From an uncultured Bacteroidales bacterium (GTDB lineage: Bacteria > Bacteroidota > Bacteroidia > Bacteroidales > Paludibacteraceae): a stretch of 64,000 nucleotides of DNA. Under the pieces are notes generated by a model. That model was given only the letters and a program-made list of their open reading frames with translations, was not told the DNA's origin and did not search any database. Below, in pieces: positions 51,179 to 59,978 of this stretch; the stretch's first letter is position 1; each line of letters starts with the position of its first letter. Made by a program: the position numbers and the translations under genes. The stretch spans positions 1 to 64,000 of the forward strand of contig ONUF01000009.1 of assembly GCA_900321005.1 (NCBI GenBank), given 5' to 3'.

Positions 51179-53659
51179 TTAATCTGCATGATCGAGGATG
51201 GTTTCGATATGTACTTCCTCGAAGGTGATGTTAAACTCTACGCGGCGGTTCTTCGCGCGTCCTGCCTTGGTGCTGTTATCCGCAATAGGCACGTCCGGAC
51301 CGTAGCCGACAGCCGTCATGCGATCCGCCGGAACACCCTTCTTGATCAGGTAGTCCATCACGGCATGCGCACGCTTGTCGGACAGTTTGCGGTTGACGGA
51401 TTCCTTACCGACATTATCAGTATGACCTTGTACCTCAATCAGGTAGTTGGTGTTCTCGATAAAGGTCTCTGCGATCTGGTCGAGCAGCGGGAAGGACCTC
51501 GACTTGATAGTCGCCTTGCCGGTCTCGAATTCGATACCTTGCATGGCTTTCTGGAGCAGCAGGCGTACCTCGCGTTTCACCTCCGGGCAGCCTTTATTGG
51601 CCTTCACACCCGCGGAGTACGGGCACTCGTCCTTATAGTCGGGCACACCGTCGCCGTCGCTGTCGAGTTCACAGCCGTGCTCATCCACGAAGCCGAGGGC
51701 TTCTATCGTGGTCTCCGGACACTCGTCGAGGTAGTCGGGTACACCGTCGTCATCGCTGTCGAGCGGGCATCCGTCTTTGTCCACGAGGCCCCAAGCCGCT
51801 TCAGGCGTATCCGGGCACTTGTCCTTATAGTCGGGCACTCCGTCGCCGTCGGTATCGCGCGGACAACCTCTCTCGTCGAGGTAGATACCGAAGGACTCTC
51901 TCGGCGTGTTCGGACACTCGTCGAGGTAGTCGGGCACACCGTCCTCATCGGTGTCAAGCGGGCAACCTACGCTGTCCACCAACCCGATAGCGGCAGCCGG
52001 TGTACCAAGACAATGGTCGAGGTAGTCGGGCACTCCGTCGTGGTCTTCGTCCACAGGACAACCGACGCTGTCCACGGCTACGCCGCGCGGGGTCTCCGGA
52101 CACATGTCGATCTTATCCCATACGCCGTCTTTGTCGCTATCCTTGCGGTTCGTGCCCCAGCAGATAGAGAAGCCGATAGCGAGGTTAACCATCTTCGCCT
52201 TGTCCGGGATGACATACATGTTGCTGCCCGGCATCTTGGCATAGCTCGTCGGGATATAATCCATCGCGAGGGTGAGGTTGATACCGTCGTAAGGCATGAA
52301 ACTCAGACCCGCGCCGATATTGCTGTACTTACCGTTGTTCATCAGCGAGTAGGTCGCCGCGATGTTAAACCAGTGTACGGGGCGGAAGGACAGACCGAAG
52401 GTCACCTCTTCGTACAGGCGGGCGTTATACAGGCGAGTAGCGGAGACGATACCTATGCCTACGCGGTTCTCCCAGAAATTGGCATCCAGACCGATATTCA
52501 GGCGCGCCGTCACCATCTTTGCGTAGCCGCGGCCGGTGGGGTGGAGAATGATGTTATTCGCCAGACCCATGATGTTATTGATCAGTGAATCCCCTAACGC
52601 TTGGGTGTTGAAACTGCCGTCCGGGTTGCGGTATGCCGGGTCACTGTAGTTGATATTTCCGAGGCCGTTGAAGGTGGTATCCATCGAGGCCGTGTATTTG
52701 CGGGAATTGGTCCAGTAGATAAATCCGAGGTCGTTGATAGCACCCGTCACCTGGAGGTTCTCAATAGGCTTCCATGCAAAACCGAAGTCGATCGCTGCAC
52801 CGTAGCCGCTGGGTTTGAGCAGACTGAGGATATTATCCGTATTGATGATGTTGCTCAGCGAGGACTGACCGCTTGTGCCGCCCGTCTCTATGTCATGGAT
52901 CACGTCTATCAGACGACGGCCACCCATGTCGGGCAGCGCATCGAAATTGAGCGGACCTGCCATCTCGAGCGCCAGGTCGCCTTTGATACGCCACGCGTTG
53001 GTGCTGGCGTCGATACCGAGCATCTTCGCCCGTCCCGACATATCCATCGTTCCCAAGAGGAACTTCAGTTTACCACCGATCGTCCAGTGTTCATCCAGAC
53101 GGTGACTGTAGCCGGCACCTATCTCCGTGTACATCGTACCTCCGGCACCGAAACCGGCGAGGTTAAACGAGTTCACGGCGCCCACGTTGAGGTTGGACAT
53201 ACCGCCGCCGAGCAGGAACTCAAATCCCGGTTTGGGTAGGGTTCCGCCGAGGTCGATGCGCTCGTTGATACCGATCATCAGATAGCCGTTCTCCTTGATG
53301 CGGAGACCCATGTTAAACCAACTGAAGGTCATACTTCCGTCTATGAGCGTCATGCTGCGCAGCGAGCGGAGGAAAGCGCCTTTGTCGGCATCCGGGTGCA
53401 GCGGCGTGATGGTCCTGCCCGTAGCAGGATCCACGAACAGCACATCGCGCAGCGTGAGCGAGTTGTTACCGGCACTCATACTCGTCCAGCCGAGCGGAGT
53501 GAAGTTGATATATCCGCGGCTGACAGGTTGGAGAGCAGGGTTGATGGTATGACGCATCGGTGCGTTCTCCAGAAAATAGAGCGTCGTCACCTGTTGTGCG
53601 CTCGCGCTGAGGGCTACGAGTGCCGCGAGGGCTACAAGAAACGATTGAATTTTTTTCAT
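51179..53659 (-). CDS. OmpA family protein with DUF5723-like barrel and thrombospondin type-3 repeats
   Basis: 826 residues, signal peptide MKKIQSFLVALAALVALSASA. Residues ~23-500 form a beta-barrel like DUF5723 (APMRHTINPALQPVSRGYINFTP, then many amphipathic strands). Residues ~505-695 have six TSP3 repeats (DSDxDGVPDYLDxCPxTP). The C-terminal OmpA domain (~705-815) has the peptidoglycan-binding GHTDNVG and NRKLSDKRA with the Asp/Arg pair. Anchors the outer membrane to peptidoglycan; calcium binding by TSP3 is expected from the family. It is encoded 13 nt after a large lipoprotein gene, a common pairing in Bacteroidales. Confidence 0.9.
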   Translation of the reverse strand: MKKIQSFLVALAALVALSASAQQVTTLYFLENAPMRHTINPALQPVSRGYINFTPLGWTSMSAGNNSLTLRDVLFVDPATGRTITPLHPDADKGAFLRSLRSMTLIDGSMTFSWFNMGLRIKENGYLMIGINERIDLGGTLPKPGFEFLLGGGMSNLNVGAVNSFNLAGFGAGGTMYTEIGAGYSHRLDEHWTIGGKLKFLLGTMDMSGRAKMLGIDASTNAWRIKGDLALEMAGPLNFDALPDMGGRRLIDVIHDIETGGTSGQSSLSNIINTDNILSLLKPSGYGAAIDFGFAWKPIENLQVTGAINDLGFIYWTNSRKYTASMDTTFNGLGNINYSDPAYRNPDGSFNTQALGDSLINNIMGLANNIILHPTGRGYAKMVTARLNIGLDANFWENRVGIGIVSATRLYNARLYEEVTFGLSFRPVHWFNIAATYSLMNNGKYSNIGAGLSFMPYDGINLTLAMDYIPTSYAKMPGSNMYVIPDKAKMVNLAIGFSICWGTNRKDSDKDGVWDKIDMCPETPRGVAVDSVGCPVDEDHDGVPDYLDHCLGTPAAAIGLVDSVGCPLDTDEDGVPDYLDECPNTPRESFGIYLDERGCPRDTDGDGVPDYKDKCPDTPEAAWGLVDKDGCPLDSDDDGVPDYLDECPETTIEALGFVDEHGCELDSDGDGVPDYKDECPYSAGVKANKGCPEVKREVRLLLQKAMQGIEFETGKATIKSRSFPLLDQIAETFIENTNYLIEVQGHTDNVGKESVNRKLSDKRAHAVMDYLIKKGVPADRMTAVGYGPDVPIADNSTKAGRAKNRRVEFNITFEEVHIETILDHAD
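51580..52143 (-). repeat. Six thrombospondin type-3 coding repeats (~96 bp each)
   Basis: Degenerate tandem repeats encoding DxDxDGVPDYxDxCPxTP units of about 32 residues within the OmpA family gene. Confidence 0.92.
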
Positions 53660-53672
53660 ACGTCAGCCCTCC

Positions 53673-55541
53673 TTATTTTTTGCGGTTAAAATTCAAAACG
53701 GCATCTATCTGCGCAGTGAGGCCGATCTGGAACTCCAGCGTCTGATCCGGCGTGAGCCGTATCTCCTGCAGACCCGGCGTCGCGATAAAGGCCTCATGGA
53801 GTGCCTCGTTATCGACCATCACCTTATAGGCGATCTTCTTGATCTCCGGCACGGCGGCGAGTTGCTCTTTGTTCATATGGGCGGTAAACACACTCTTGCC
53901 GTCCTCCGCCTGGGTCCATATGTTGGAGGTGTTCTTCTCGAAGCGCGGCGAGACGATGCGGAGCGTGTCTTCTAAGAACGGATTGAAGAGCTTGGACGGA
54001 TCGGTCGGGTCTTTGATCGGTTGGTTGTTCTTGTCCAGATAAGCGAGGACCGCCTTGAGACCTACCGGAATGTTGTTCTTCACCGTGAGGAACAGCGTCA
54101 CTTCTCCGGCGTGGAGACTGTCGATGATCTCGGACTCACGTACGAGCGAGTCGATATCGACGGCGGTGAGGTTGACCTCCCGGATGGTGTCCTTATAGTC
54201 GATGAGCAGACTGTCGCGGAACTTCAGCGGCAGGTCGCATATCGCGTTGATGTTCACACTCGTGTTCGGCGTAATACGCACCTGCGGGGACTTCATATTA
54301 TTGATATTGACGTAGAAGTCATAGCCTAATTTCTGCGGCATCTTGCCGAACAAGCGGTCGATACGGCCCTCCTTGTTCTCCTTGCTGAACCGTACGGTGT
54401 CCGTCACGGATGCACCGATAGCGCTCTTCTTGGGATCCGGATGCAGCCAGGGATTCATCGGGAACTCTAAGTTCCGATGGTTGTCGAAGAGGGCGAAGGT
54501 CGAATCGCCGTCCTGGTCAATCACATACACGTAATTGCCGGTCAGTACCATCGCGCCAGCTATCTGGGTCGTCACCGCTACGTCTATCTTCGGATCGGTG
54601 AAAGGCGTGCTCAGACGGTCGAACATCGTCAGGTCGCCTAAGATCGTGTCGAGGTTCACCTCTACCTTCTTCGAGATCATGTCCTTATCCGGCTGGAAAT
54701 AACCCCATATAGCGCTATAGTCGATGAACTCAACCTGCATCATGTATTTGAATTTCGCGGTGGGAGGAACGGTGATCACTCCGGCCGACTTAGGAATAGT
54801 GAGTTTGAAATCCACACCGAAGGTGAAGACCGAATCCACATTCGTATCGTACTGAGAGATAGTGTTGGTCTCAATGTTGAGATTCTTGTTCTTCATCAGC
54901 GAGATAGAGAAATGGTCGATGTCGGTGGTGAACGGCGTATCATACCCGCCTGCGCTGCCTTTACGATAGATGACCTTGCTGTTACCGGCAGGACGATGTA
55001 CCTGGTTGCCTAAGTCCAAGTCCACCTCATCTATCCATTCCCATTCTAACGGCAGATTTTCTCGTCTGAACATAGATATGAAGCGGGCGCTGTCAATCAG
55101 CGCGCTGTCCAGACGCTCACGCCCAATCTCTGTATTGATATCTTTCAACTTGATTGGGAAGTCAAAATGCAGGGTCGCCGGGATATCGTATCCCATACCC
55201 GTACCTTTGATCACGCCGCCCGGGCCGATCAGACCGAGTGCATCCAGTTTCTGATAGACATTCAGGGTGTCCTCTCGCGCGGAGATATGCTGCCTTATGT
55301 TGAACTTATGGAAGTCGCGGTCGTCTTTGAAATTGAAGCGTAACGCGAGTACGCCTTCCGAATTCACGTACATGCCCGGGATGTCGCCGACAAAATCGCC
55401 GAGCTTGGCACGCACGCTACCCACCGGCACCGCCAATCCCATTTTCACCTCTGCCGAGGTATCCACATCATTGAGATTAAGGTCCGAGTGACACGCCATC
55501 AGCATGCCGCCTACAAGCACCATTAGTAACGTTTTTTTCAT
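53673..55541 (-). CDS. Large outer-membrane-type lipoprotein of unknown function
   Basis: 622 residues. Lipoprotein signal with lipobox GGMLMAC (Cys ~17) followed by HSDLNLNDVDTSAEVKMGLA. The mature protein is beta-rich with long serial strands and no catalytic motif seen; ASA-like blocks such as FDFPIKLKDINTEIG and LTIPKSAGVITVPPTAKFKY recur. Similar proteins are commonly paired with DUF5723/OmpA proteins in Bacteroidales, which is the case here. It could be a structural partner of that barrel. Confidence 0.65.
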   Translation of the reverse strand: MKKTLLMVLVGGMLMACHSDLNLNDVDTSAEVKMGLAVPVGSVRAKLGDFVGDIPGMYVNSEGVLALRFNFKDDRDFHKFNIRQHISAREDTLNVYQKLDALGLIGPGGVIKGTGMGYDIPATLHFDFPIKLKDINTEIGRERLDSALIDSARFISMFRRENLPLEWEWIDEVDLDLGNQVHRPAGNSKVIYRKGSAGGYDTPFTTDIDHFSISLMKNKNLNIETNTISQYDTNVDSVFTFGVDFKLTIPKSAGVITVPPTAKFKYMMQVEFIDYSAIWGYFQPDKDMISKKVEVNLDTILGDLTMFDRLSTPFTDPKIDVAVTTQIAGAMVLTGNYVYVIDQDGDSTFALFDNHRNLEFPMNPWLHPDPKKSAIGASVTDTVRFSKENKEGRIDRLFGKMPQKLGYDFYVNINNMKSPQVRITPNTSVNINAICDLPLKFRDSLLIDYKDTIREVNLTAVDIDSLVRESEIIDSLHAGEVTLFLTVKNNIPVGLKAVLAYLDKNNQPIKDPTDPSKLFNPFLEDTLRIVSPRFEKNTSNIWTQAEDGKSVFTAHMNKEQLAAVPEIKKIAYKVMVDNEALHEAFIATPGLQEIRLTPDQTLEFQIGLTAQIDAVLNFNRKK

Positions 55542-55610
55542 TGCTCTATAGAGTTTGTTTGTTAGTCTGTTTGTTGTTGGTCTGTGTGCCAGTCACACAC
55601 TTTTGCGGTG

Positions 55611-55642
55611 CAAAAGTACAACAATTTTTGCAAATATGCAAG
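55611..55642 (-). promoter_or_regulatory. Promoter of the lipoprotein-OmpA-yebC-rsmG unit
   Basis: On minus: -33 CTTG (55642-55639), 20-nt spacer, -7 TACTTTTG (55618-55611); extended -33 TTGCATATTTG. The leader includes a TGTGTG / CACACA hairpin (55582-55599). Confidence 0.75.
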
Positions 55643-55657
55643 GAAATTGCGAATTTT

Positions 55658-57073
55658 TTATCTTAGGAGGTAGATTTTTTCGGTGGAGCGGGTGAGGGCG
55701 GTGTAGAGCCAGCGGAGGTACTCGCGGCGCTCGGCGGGGTCGGACATACGCGCCTCATCCTCGCCGATGCCGCTGGTGTCGATATAGACATGGCGCCACT
55801 GTCCGCCCTGCGCCTTATGGCAGGTGACGCAATAGGCATAGCGGATCTGGAGCGCATTATAATAAGGCGAGTCATAGACCGCTTTGACGAGGTCTTTCTT
55901 GTTGCGGATCTCCGGGAAGTCCTCGGCGATGCGCGCGAAGAGTTCGCGCTGCAGCGCGTAGTTGGCCTCGGGGCTGTCGGTGGTCAGCGTATCGAGCCAT
56001 ACGAGGGCTTCTATCTCCCAGTCATAATCGAGGGAACGCAGTTCGGCTTTCGCAAAATGAAAACCATAAAGCTCATGGACATTCGTCAGGCGCTGGATAG
56101 CCAGCATATCGCCGTTGGCGAGGAACTCGAGGTCCTTATAGTCCTTTGCCCAGAAATAGTTGTTCTTGCTGATCATCACCCGGTCGCCGTTCGACAGTTC
56201 GTCCTCTTTCCATAACACTCGCGCCCGCACGCCGCCGTTATAGAGGTTGGTCATCTTATTGCTGCGGGCGATGATAAGGGTCTCTTCGGGTCCGACGGTG
56301 CGCCAACTGGTCTCCAGGGTGTCGATGACGTCTTCGCCTTTGAGCTTGATGATATCGGCGTTAGGGGTCAAGGTGATCGGAGTATTCCGAGTATTCGGGG
56401 AATTCTGAGTATTCAGAAGATCCCGGAGGCGGGTGGCTTCGGAGAGGATGCCACTATCCAAAGTTTGCCGGGCAACTTTGGATAATTGATAATGGATGAT
56501 TGATAATTGATAATTGGCGGCCATATAGTCCGCATCAAGGGCGGGACTGGAGAGGTTGCCGACGGGGGGCAGTTGGGCATCGTCGCCGAGCAGGAGCAGG
56601 CTGCAGCCCTGGCCGCTATAGACATAGCGCACAAGGTCGTCGAGCAGGCAGCCGCTACCGAAGGTAGGGTTATCGCGGGAGCCGGAGAGCATGGACGCCT
56701 CATCGACAATAAAGAGGGTACGTACATGCCGGTTGTCGGAGAGCGAGAAAGCCTCGACACCCAGTTGGTTCTGGCGGTAGATTTTTTTGTGAATCGTATA
56801 AGCGGGGAAGCCCGAGTAGCGGCTGAGGACCTTGGCGGCACGGCCGGTGGGGGCGAGCAGTACACAGGGTTGTTTTAGGCCGCCGAGCGCGCGGACGAGT
56901 GCACTCATCACGCTCGTCTTGCCGGTGCCGGCGTAGCCGCGGAGGATGAAGGCTTTGCGGTCATCACGGGACACGAGGAAGGCTCCGAGCGCCTTCAGCA
57001 AGCCCTCTTTCTCGTCGTTCGGTTGCCACGGCAATTCGGCCTTGATACGCGAAATAATAAATTCCTCCAACAT
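55658..57073 (-). CDS. RecD-like ATP-dependent DNA helicase (SF1B)
   Basis: 471 residues from MLEEFIISRIKAELPWQPND. Walker A GYAGTGKTS (46-54), motif Ia LLAPTGRAAKVLS, motif II FIVDEASML, motif III LLLGDDAQLPPVGN, and motifs V-VI CVTCHKAQGGQWRHVYID and LYTALTRSTEKIYLLR. This is a 5'-3' DNA helicase of RecD2/Dda type. Two mini-repeat insertions (NYQLSIIHYQLSKVARQ and NTQNSPNTRNTPITL) sit between motifs III and IV. It is divergent from the SRP RNA. No RecB/RecC is encoded here. Confidence 0.88.
   Translation of the reverse strand: MLEEFIISRIKAELPWQPNDEKEGLLKALGAFLVSRDDRKAFILRGYAGTGKTSVMSALVRALGGLKQPCVLLAPTGRAAKVLSRYSGFPAYTIHKKIYRQNQLGVEAFSLSDNRHVRTLFIVDEASMLSGSRDNPTFGSGCLLDDLVRYVYSGQGCSLLLLGDDAQLPPVGNLSSPALDADYMAANYQLSIIHYQLSKVARQTLDSGILSEATRLRDLLNTQNSPNTRNTPITLTPNADIIKLKGEDVIDTLETSWRTVGPEETLIIARSNKMTNLYNGGVRARVLWKEDELSNGDRVMISKNNYFWAKDYKDLEFLANGDMLAIQRLTNVHELYGFHFAKAELRSLDYDWEIEALVWLDTLTTDSPEANYALQRELFARIAEDFPEIRNKKDLVKAVYDSPYYNALQIRYAYCVTCHKAQGGQWRHVYIDTSGIGEDEARMSDPAERREYLRWLYTALTRSTEKIYLLR
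56380..56419 (-). repeat. AGTATTC-type mini-repeat in the RecD-like gene
   Basis: GAGTATTCCGAGTATTCGGG, then GAATTCTGAGTATTCAGAA on plus; the complementary word family occurs in dnaX (15974-16027). Confidence 0.75.
56477..56514 (-). repeat. ATAATTG heptamer repeat in the RecD-like gene
   Basis: GGATAATTGATAATGGATGA, then TTGATAATTGATAATTGG on plus; on minus stop-free as NYQLSIIHYQLSK. Confidence 0.85.
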
Positions 57074-57088
57074 TTTTTTACGAAAAAA

Positions 57089-57120
57089 CTTGCGTATGTC
57101 GAAAAAAAGCACTACCTTTG
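57089..57120 (+). promoter_or_regulatory. Promoter of the SRP RNA
   Basis: -33 CTTG (57089-57092), 20-nt spacer, -7 TACCTTTG (57113-57120); extended -33 TTGCGTATGTC. Confidence 0.75.
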
Positions 57121-57126
57121 CACCCG

Positions 57127-57242
57127 CTTTTGAGAGTTATAGGTAGGTGCTATACGACCAGCTCCCTCTGAACTCCCCCAGGTCTTGACCGAAGCAAGGG
57201 TAGGAGGTTGTAGCGGTGCGATGTAGTTAGCCTACCTTTTTT
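57127..57242 (+). ncRNA. ffs: Small signal recognition particle RNA (4.5S type) with terminator
   Basis: Outer helix GGTAGG (57142-57147) / CCTACC (57231-57236), the latter followed by TTTTTTG as terminator. The SRP54-binding part is ACTCCCCCAGGT ... CCGAAGCAAGGGTAGG, i.e. the symmetric CAGG/AGCA loop. The 3' side GTAGCGGTGCGATGTAG is typical of Bacteroidota SRP RNAs. The hairpin tip reads GGT-CTTG-ACC, a CUUG-like loop instead of the common GGAA class. The first base is estimated as ~7 nt after the -7 element. Confidence 0.85.
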
Positions 57243-58608
57243 GTGTGGTGACTAGGACTCCAGTCACTGTATAAGTCTTATCTCCTTTTATGATATATAG
57301 CTGACCGTCGCGGAGGAGCTTCTGATAACTGATTGCTGAATTCTGAATACTCTCTATGCCTGTCGGGATATTCATCGTGTAGGCTTTCCAGGCGTCGGGG
57401 ATGCCGTAGCCGTACTGATAGTTCTCCGTGTCGGGGTTGTCGTAGCGGTCGGCCGAACGGAGAATACGCTCGCGGATCTGCATGGCGTTCTCGTCGGGCA
57501 GTGCGGACCACAGGGCCGCGGCAAAACCTGCCAAGAGGGGCGTCGCAAAACTGGTGCCATTGGATTGCACGACGGCATTGTTATGGTTGATGAGGGTGGT
57601 CTTGACACCTACCGCGCACACCTCGGGTTTGATACGCCCGTCGGAGGTAGGTCCGTAGCTGGAGAAATACCCGATCGTACCGGCGGTGTTGACTGCTCCT
57701 ACGGTGAGCGTACTGTCGGCATCGCCCGGGATACCTAAGGTATGGGGCGGATTGCCCAACTCATCACCTTCATTGCCCGCGGCGATGCATACGAGCATAC
57801 CTTTGCGCGCAGCGATGGTAGCCGCCCGGCTGCAGCGCGTGCTGCGTCCGTCAAAAGCGGACTTAGGGAGATTCCATGCGGGGTTGTCAAACCGGAAATA
57901 ACCTAAAGAGACGGAGAAGACATTCACGCCGAGCGAGTCGGCTGTCTCGAGCGCCGCTACGAGGTTATCCATCTCCTTCGGACTCTCGGTATCGTTCTCT
58001 TCGGAGCGCATGAGGTAATACTGCGCCTTGGTGGCTGCGCCGTAGAAGTCATAGCCGTACTTATCATCATCGGTGAAGTCAAAATGACCGAGTTCCAGTT
58101 CTTTCTGCCGGAAACACTCGACCTTATCGGCGTTATAAAACCCGCCGTCGCATATCGCCATGAGAATACCCTGGCCCTCAAAGCCGGCGTCGTGCAAGGT
58201 CAGCAGGTTATACAGCGCGAGTTGCTCATCGGTGTAGGCACCCGGGATGTCCGAGCTCTGCTCGCGTTTGCGCGCCAGGCGCTTGGGCAGGTACAGGTCG
58301 GGCTCCGTCTCATCGCGCGTCATCTCGACGGAGGTGACGCACTTGAGCTCCGCCACTTTGGCTGCGGTCTGTTCGTCCATCTCGACGGTCGCGCCGTTGA
58401 ACCAGCGGCTCTTGTGCATGATCTTTCCTCCGGCCTCGCGCACCTTATTGAGGTACATCGGACTGACGGGGTAGTCCATGTTGTCGGTAGGGATATTCCA
58501 CTTGGCGCGTTGTTCTACTGCCCGCGGAGAGAGTTGCGGGGCTGTTTTCTCGGGTTTATCCGTGAAGGTCACGAAATAAACGGAAAGGATGATTAATAAA
58601 TTAATCAT
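57232..58608 (-). CDS. S8 subtilisin-like protease lacking the catalytic His block
   Basis: 458 residues, short hydrophobic N-terminus (MINLLIILSVYFVTF) and a propeptide-like region (~20-105). The catalytic Asp block is AICDGGF (~152), Asn is in GMLVCIAAGNEGDE and the catalytic Ser is NGTSFATPLLAG (~352). The HGT motif expected between Asp and AATKAQYYLMRSEE is missing: DFYG joins AATKAQYYL directly at nt ~58041-58052. Without it the enzyme should be inactive. The C-terminal KLLRDGQLYIIKGDKTYTV tail matches that of the pectinesterase at 4323, so T9SS export is likely. The stop lies inside the SRP RNA terminator stem. Confidence 0.85.
   Translation of the reverse strand: MINLLIILSVYFVTFTDKPEKTAPQLSPRAVEQRAKWNIPTDNMDYPVSPMYLNKVREAGGKIMHKSRWFNGATVEMDEQTAAKVAELKCVTSVEMTRDETEPDLYLPKRLARKREQSSDIPGAYTDEQLALYNLLTLHDAGFEGQGILMAICDGGFYNADKVECFRQKELELGHFDFTDDDKYGYDFYGAATKAQYYLMRSEENDTESPKEMDNLVAALETADSLGVNVFSVSLGYFRFDNPAWNLPKSAFDGRSTRCSRAATIAARKGMLVCIAAGNEGDELGNPPHTLGIPGDADSTLTVGAVNTAGTIGYFSSYGPTSDGRIKPEVCAVGVKTTLINHNNAVVQSNGTSFATPLLAGFAAALWSALPDENAMQIRERILRSADRYDNPDTENYQYGYGIPDAWKAYTMNIPTGIESIQNSAISYQKLLRDGQLYIIKGDKTYTVTGVLVTTQKR
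57325..57356 (-). repeat. CTGATAA/CTGATTG/CTGAATT mini-repeat in the subtilase gene
   Basis: TCTGATAACTGATTGCTGAA, then TTCTGAATACTC on plus; on minus stop-free as ESIQNSAISYQK, just before the sorting tail. Confidence 0.85.
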
Positions 58609-58638
58609 ATTGATGATTGATTATTGATGATTGATTAT
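58609..58638 (-). repeat. TGATGATTGATTAT mini-repeat between RlmD-like gene and subtilase
   Basis: TTGATGATTGATTATTGATG, then ATTGATTATT on plus in the 26-nt gap. Confidence 0.75.
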
Positions 58639-59978
58639 TTGAGTTCCAGTTGTACGACATTCTCGACATGCTGGGTGTGCGGGAACATGTCCACGGGTTG
58701 GACACGCGTCACGCGGTATTTGGCATCGAGCAGGGCGAGGTCTCGCGCCTGGGTGGCGGGGTTACAGCTGACATAGACGATGCGTTGCGGCGCGGCGTTG
58801 AGAATGACGTTGACCACATCCTCGTGCATGCCGGCGCGGGGCGGGTCGGAGTTCACTTTCGCGTCCTCGATGGCTTCGGGCACATACTCAATACCGATGA
58901 CCTGACGGGCCTGCCGGGCGACGAAATTGGCTATCGTTCCCGTGCCTGTATAGAGATCATAAACCAAAGGTTTAGTGTTGAGTGAATGAGTGTTGAGTGA
59001 ATGAGGTTCGAAGGCAAATTCTCTCGCTACTTTGTAGAGTTCGTAAGCCTGCTCGGTGTTGGTCTGGTAGAACGATTTCGGACCGACCTTGAACTGCAAG
59101 CCTTCCATCGTCTCCATGATATGGTCCTGACCGAAATAGGTCTTGACCTCCAGGTCGCCAATCGTGTCGTTGAACTTCGTGTTCTCGACATACATGAGGG
59201 AGACTATTTCCGGAAAATCTTCATGAAGTTTTTCCAGAAAATTGCAGATTGTTGATTGATTATTGATGATTGGTTCTCCAAACGAGACGACGAGCATGAG
59301 TTCGCCCTTATGGTTATTGCGGAGGATGAGGTTGCGGAGCAGGCCCTCGTGCGTGTGTTCGTTATAGAACGTGAGTCCGTGCGTCCGCGCATACTCGCGC
59401 ACAGCGTTGCGGATGCGGTTGTTGATATCCGGCATGAGGTGGCACTCCTCTATATCCAGCACTTTGTCGAAGCAGTTAGGGATGTGGAATCCGAGGCCGT
59501 AGGTGCTGTCCACTTTGTCGAGTCCTCCGGCGGCTTCGATGACTTCCCACGGGAACCACTTGCGGTCGGCGCAGGTGAACTCGAGTTTGTTGCGATACTC
59601 GTATATATGCTTGGAGCCGAGGATAGGGCTTATCTCCGGCAGTTCGATCTTGCCGATGCGGGTGAGGTTATCGACGATCTGCTGCTGTTTGTACTTGAGT
59701 TGTTCGTCGTAGGGCAGGATCTGCCATTTACATCCTCCGCATACACCGAAATGTTTGCAGCGCGCCTCGCAGCGCACAGGGCTCGGCGTGACGAGTCGCA
59801 GCACTTTCGCCTCCATGAAGGAGTGCTTCTTCTTCGTGATCTGCAAGTCCACGATATCCCCCGGCACGCAGTTCGGCACGAAGGTGACGATATCGTTGAT
59901 ACGCACCAGAGCTTTGCCTTCGGCGGCTACACCGGTGATCTCAACCTGCTCGTATATAGGTAAGTTCTTCTTTTTCAT
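58635..59978 (-). CDS. rlmD: RlmD-type 23S rRNA m5U methyltransferase with a shortened SAM domain
   Basis: 447 residues. TRAM domain at the N-terminus (VEITGVAAEGKALVRI), the Fe-S cluster block CKHFGVCGGCKW, then the methyltransferase domain: VYDLYTGTGTIANFVARQA and IGIEYVPEAIEDAKVN, then directly SDPPRAGMHEDV and catalytic Cys VYVSCNPATQ (~404). Family members have ~35-45 residues, including a SAM-contacting acidic motif, between DAKVN and the TDPPR block; they are absent here (joint at nt ~58845-58853). Activity is therefore doubtful. Two mini-repeat insertions are also present. The ATG overlaps the upstream stop (ATGA). Confidence 0.85.
   Translation of the reverse strand: MKKKNLPIYEQVEITGVAAEGKALVRINDIVTFVPNCVPGDIVDLQITKKKHSFMEAKVLRLVTPSPVRCEARCKHFGVCGGCKWQILPYDEQLKYKQQQIVDNLTRIGKIELPEISPILGSKHIYEYRNKLEFTCADRKWFPWEVIEAAGGLDKVDSTYGLGFHIPNCFDKVLDIEECHLMPDINNRIRNAVREYARTHGLTFYNEHTHEGLLRNLILRNNHKGELMLVVSFGEPIINNQSTICNFLEKLHEDFPEIVSLMYVENTKFNDTIGDLEVKTYFGQDHIMETMEGLQFKVGPKSFYQTNTEQAYELYKVAREFAFEPHSLNTHSLNTKPLVYDLYTGTGTIANFVARQARQVIGIEYVPEAIEDAKVNSDPPRAGMHEDVVNVILNAAPQRIVYVSCNPATQARDLALLDAKYRVTRVQPVDMFPHTQHVENVVQLELK
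58975..59004 (-). repeat. 15-bp tandem repeat in rlmD
   Basis: GTGTTGAGTGAATGA occurs twice (58975-58989, 58990-59004) on plus; on minus it encodes HSLNTHSLNT in frame. Confidence 0.9.
59241..59276 (-). repeat. TTGATTGATTATTGATGATT mini-repeat in rlmD
   Basis: Degenerate TGATTG/TGATGA units on plus; on minus in frame as PIINNQSTICN. Confidence 0.75.

Noticed and set aside
51580..52143. The ~96-bp repeats as a DNA-level repeat element
   Set aside because: They are simply the thrombospondin type-3 protein repeats of the OmpA family gene.
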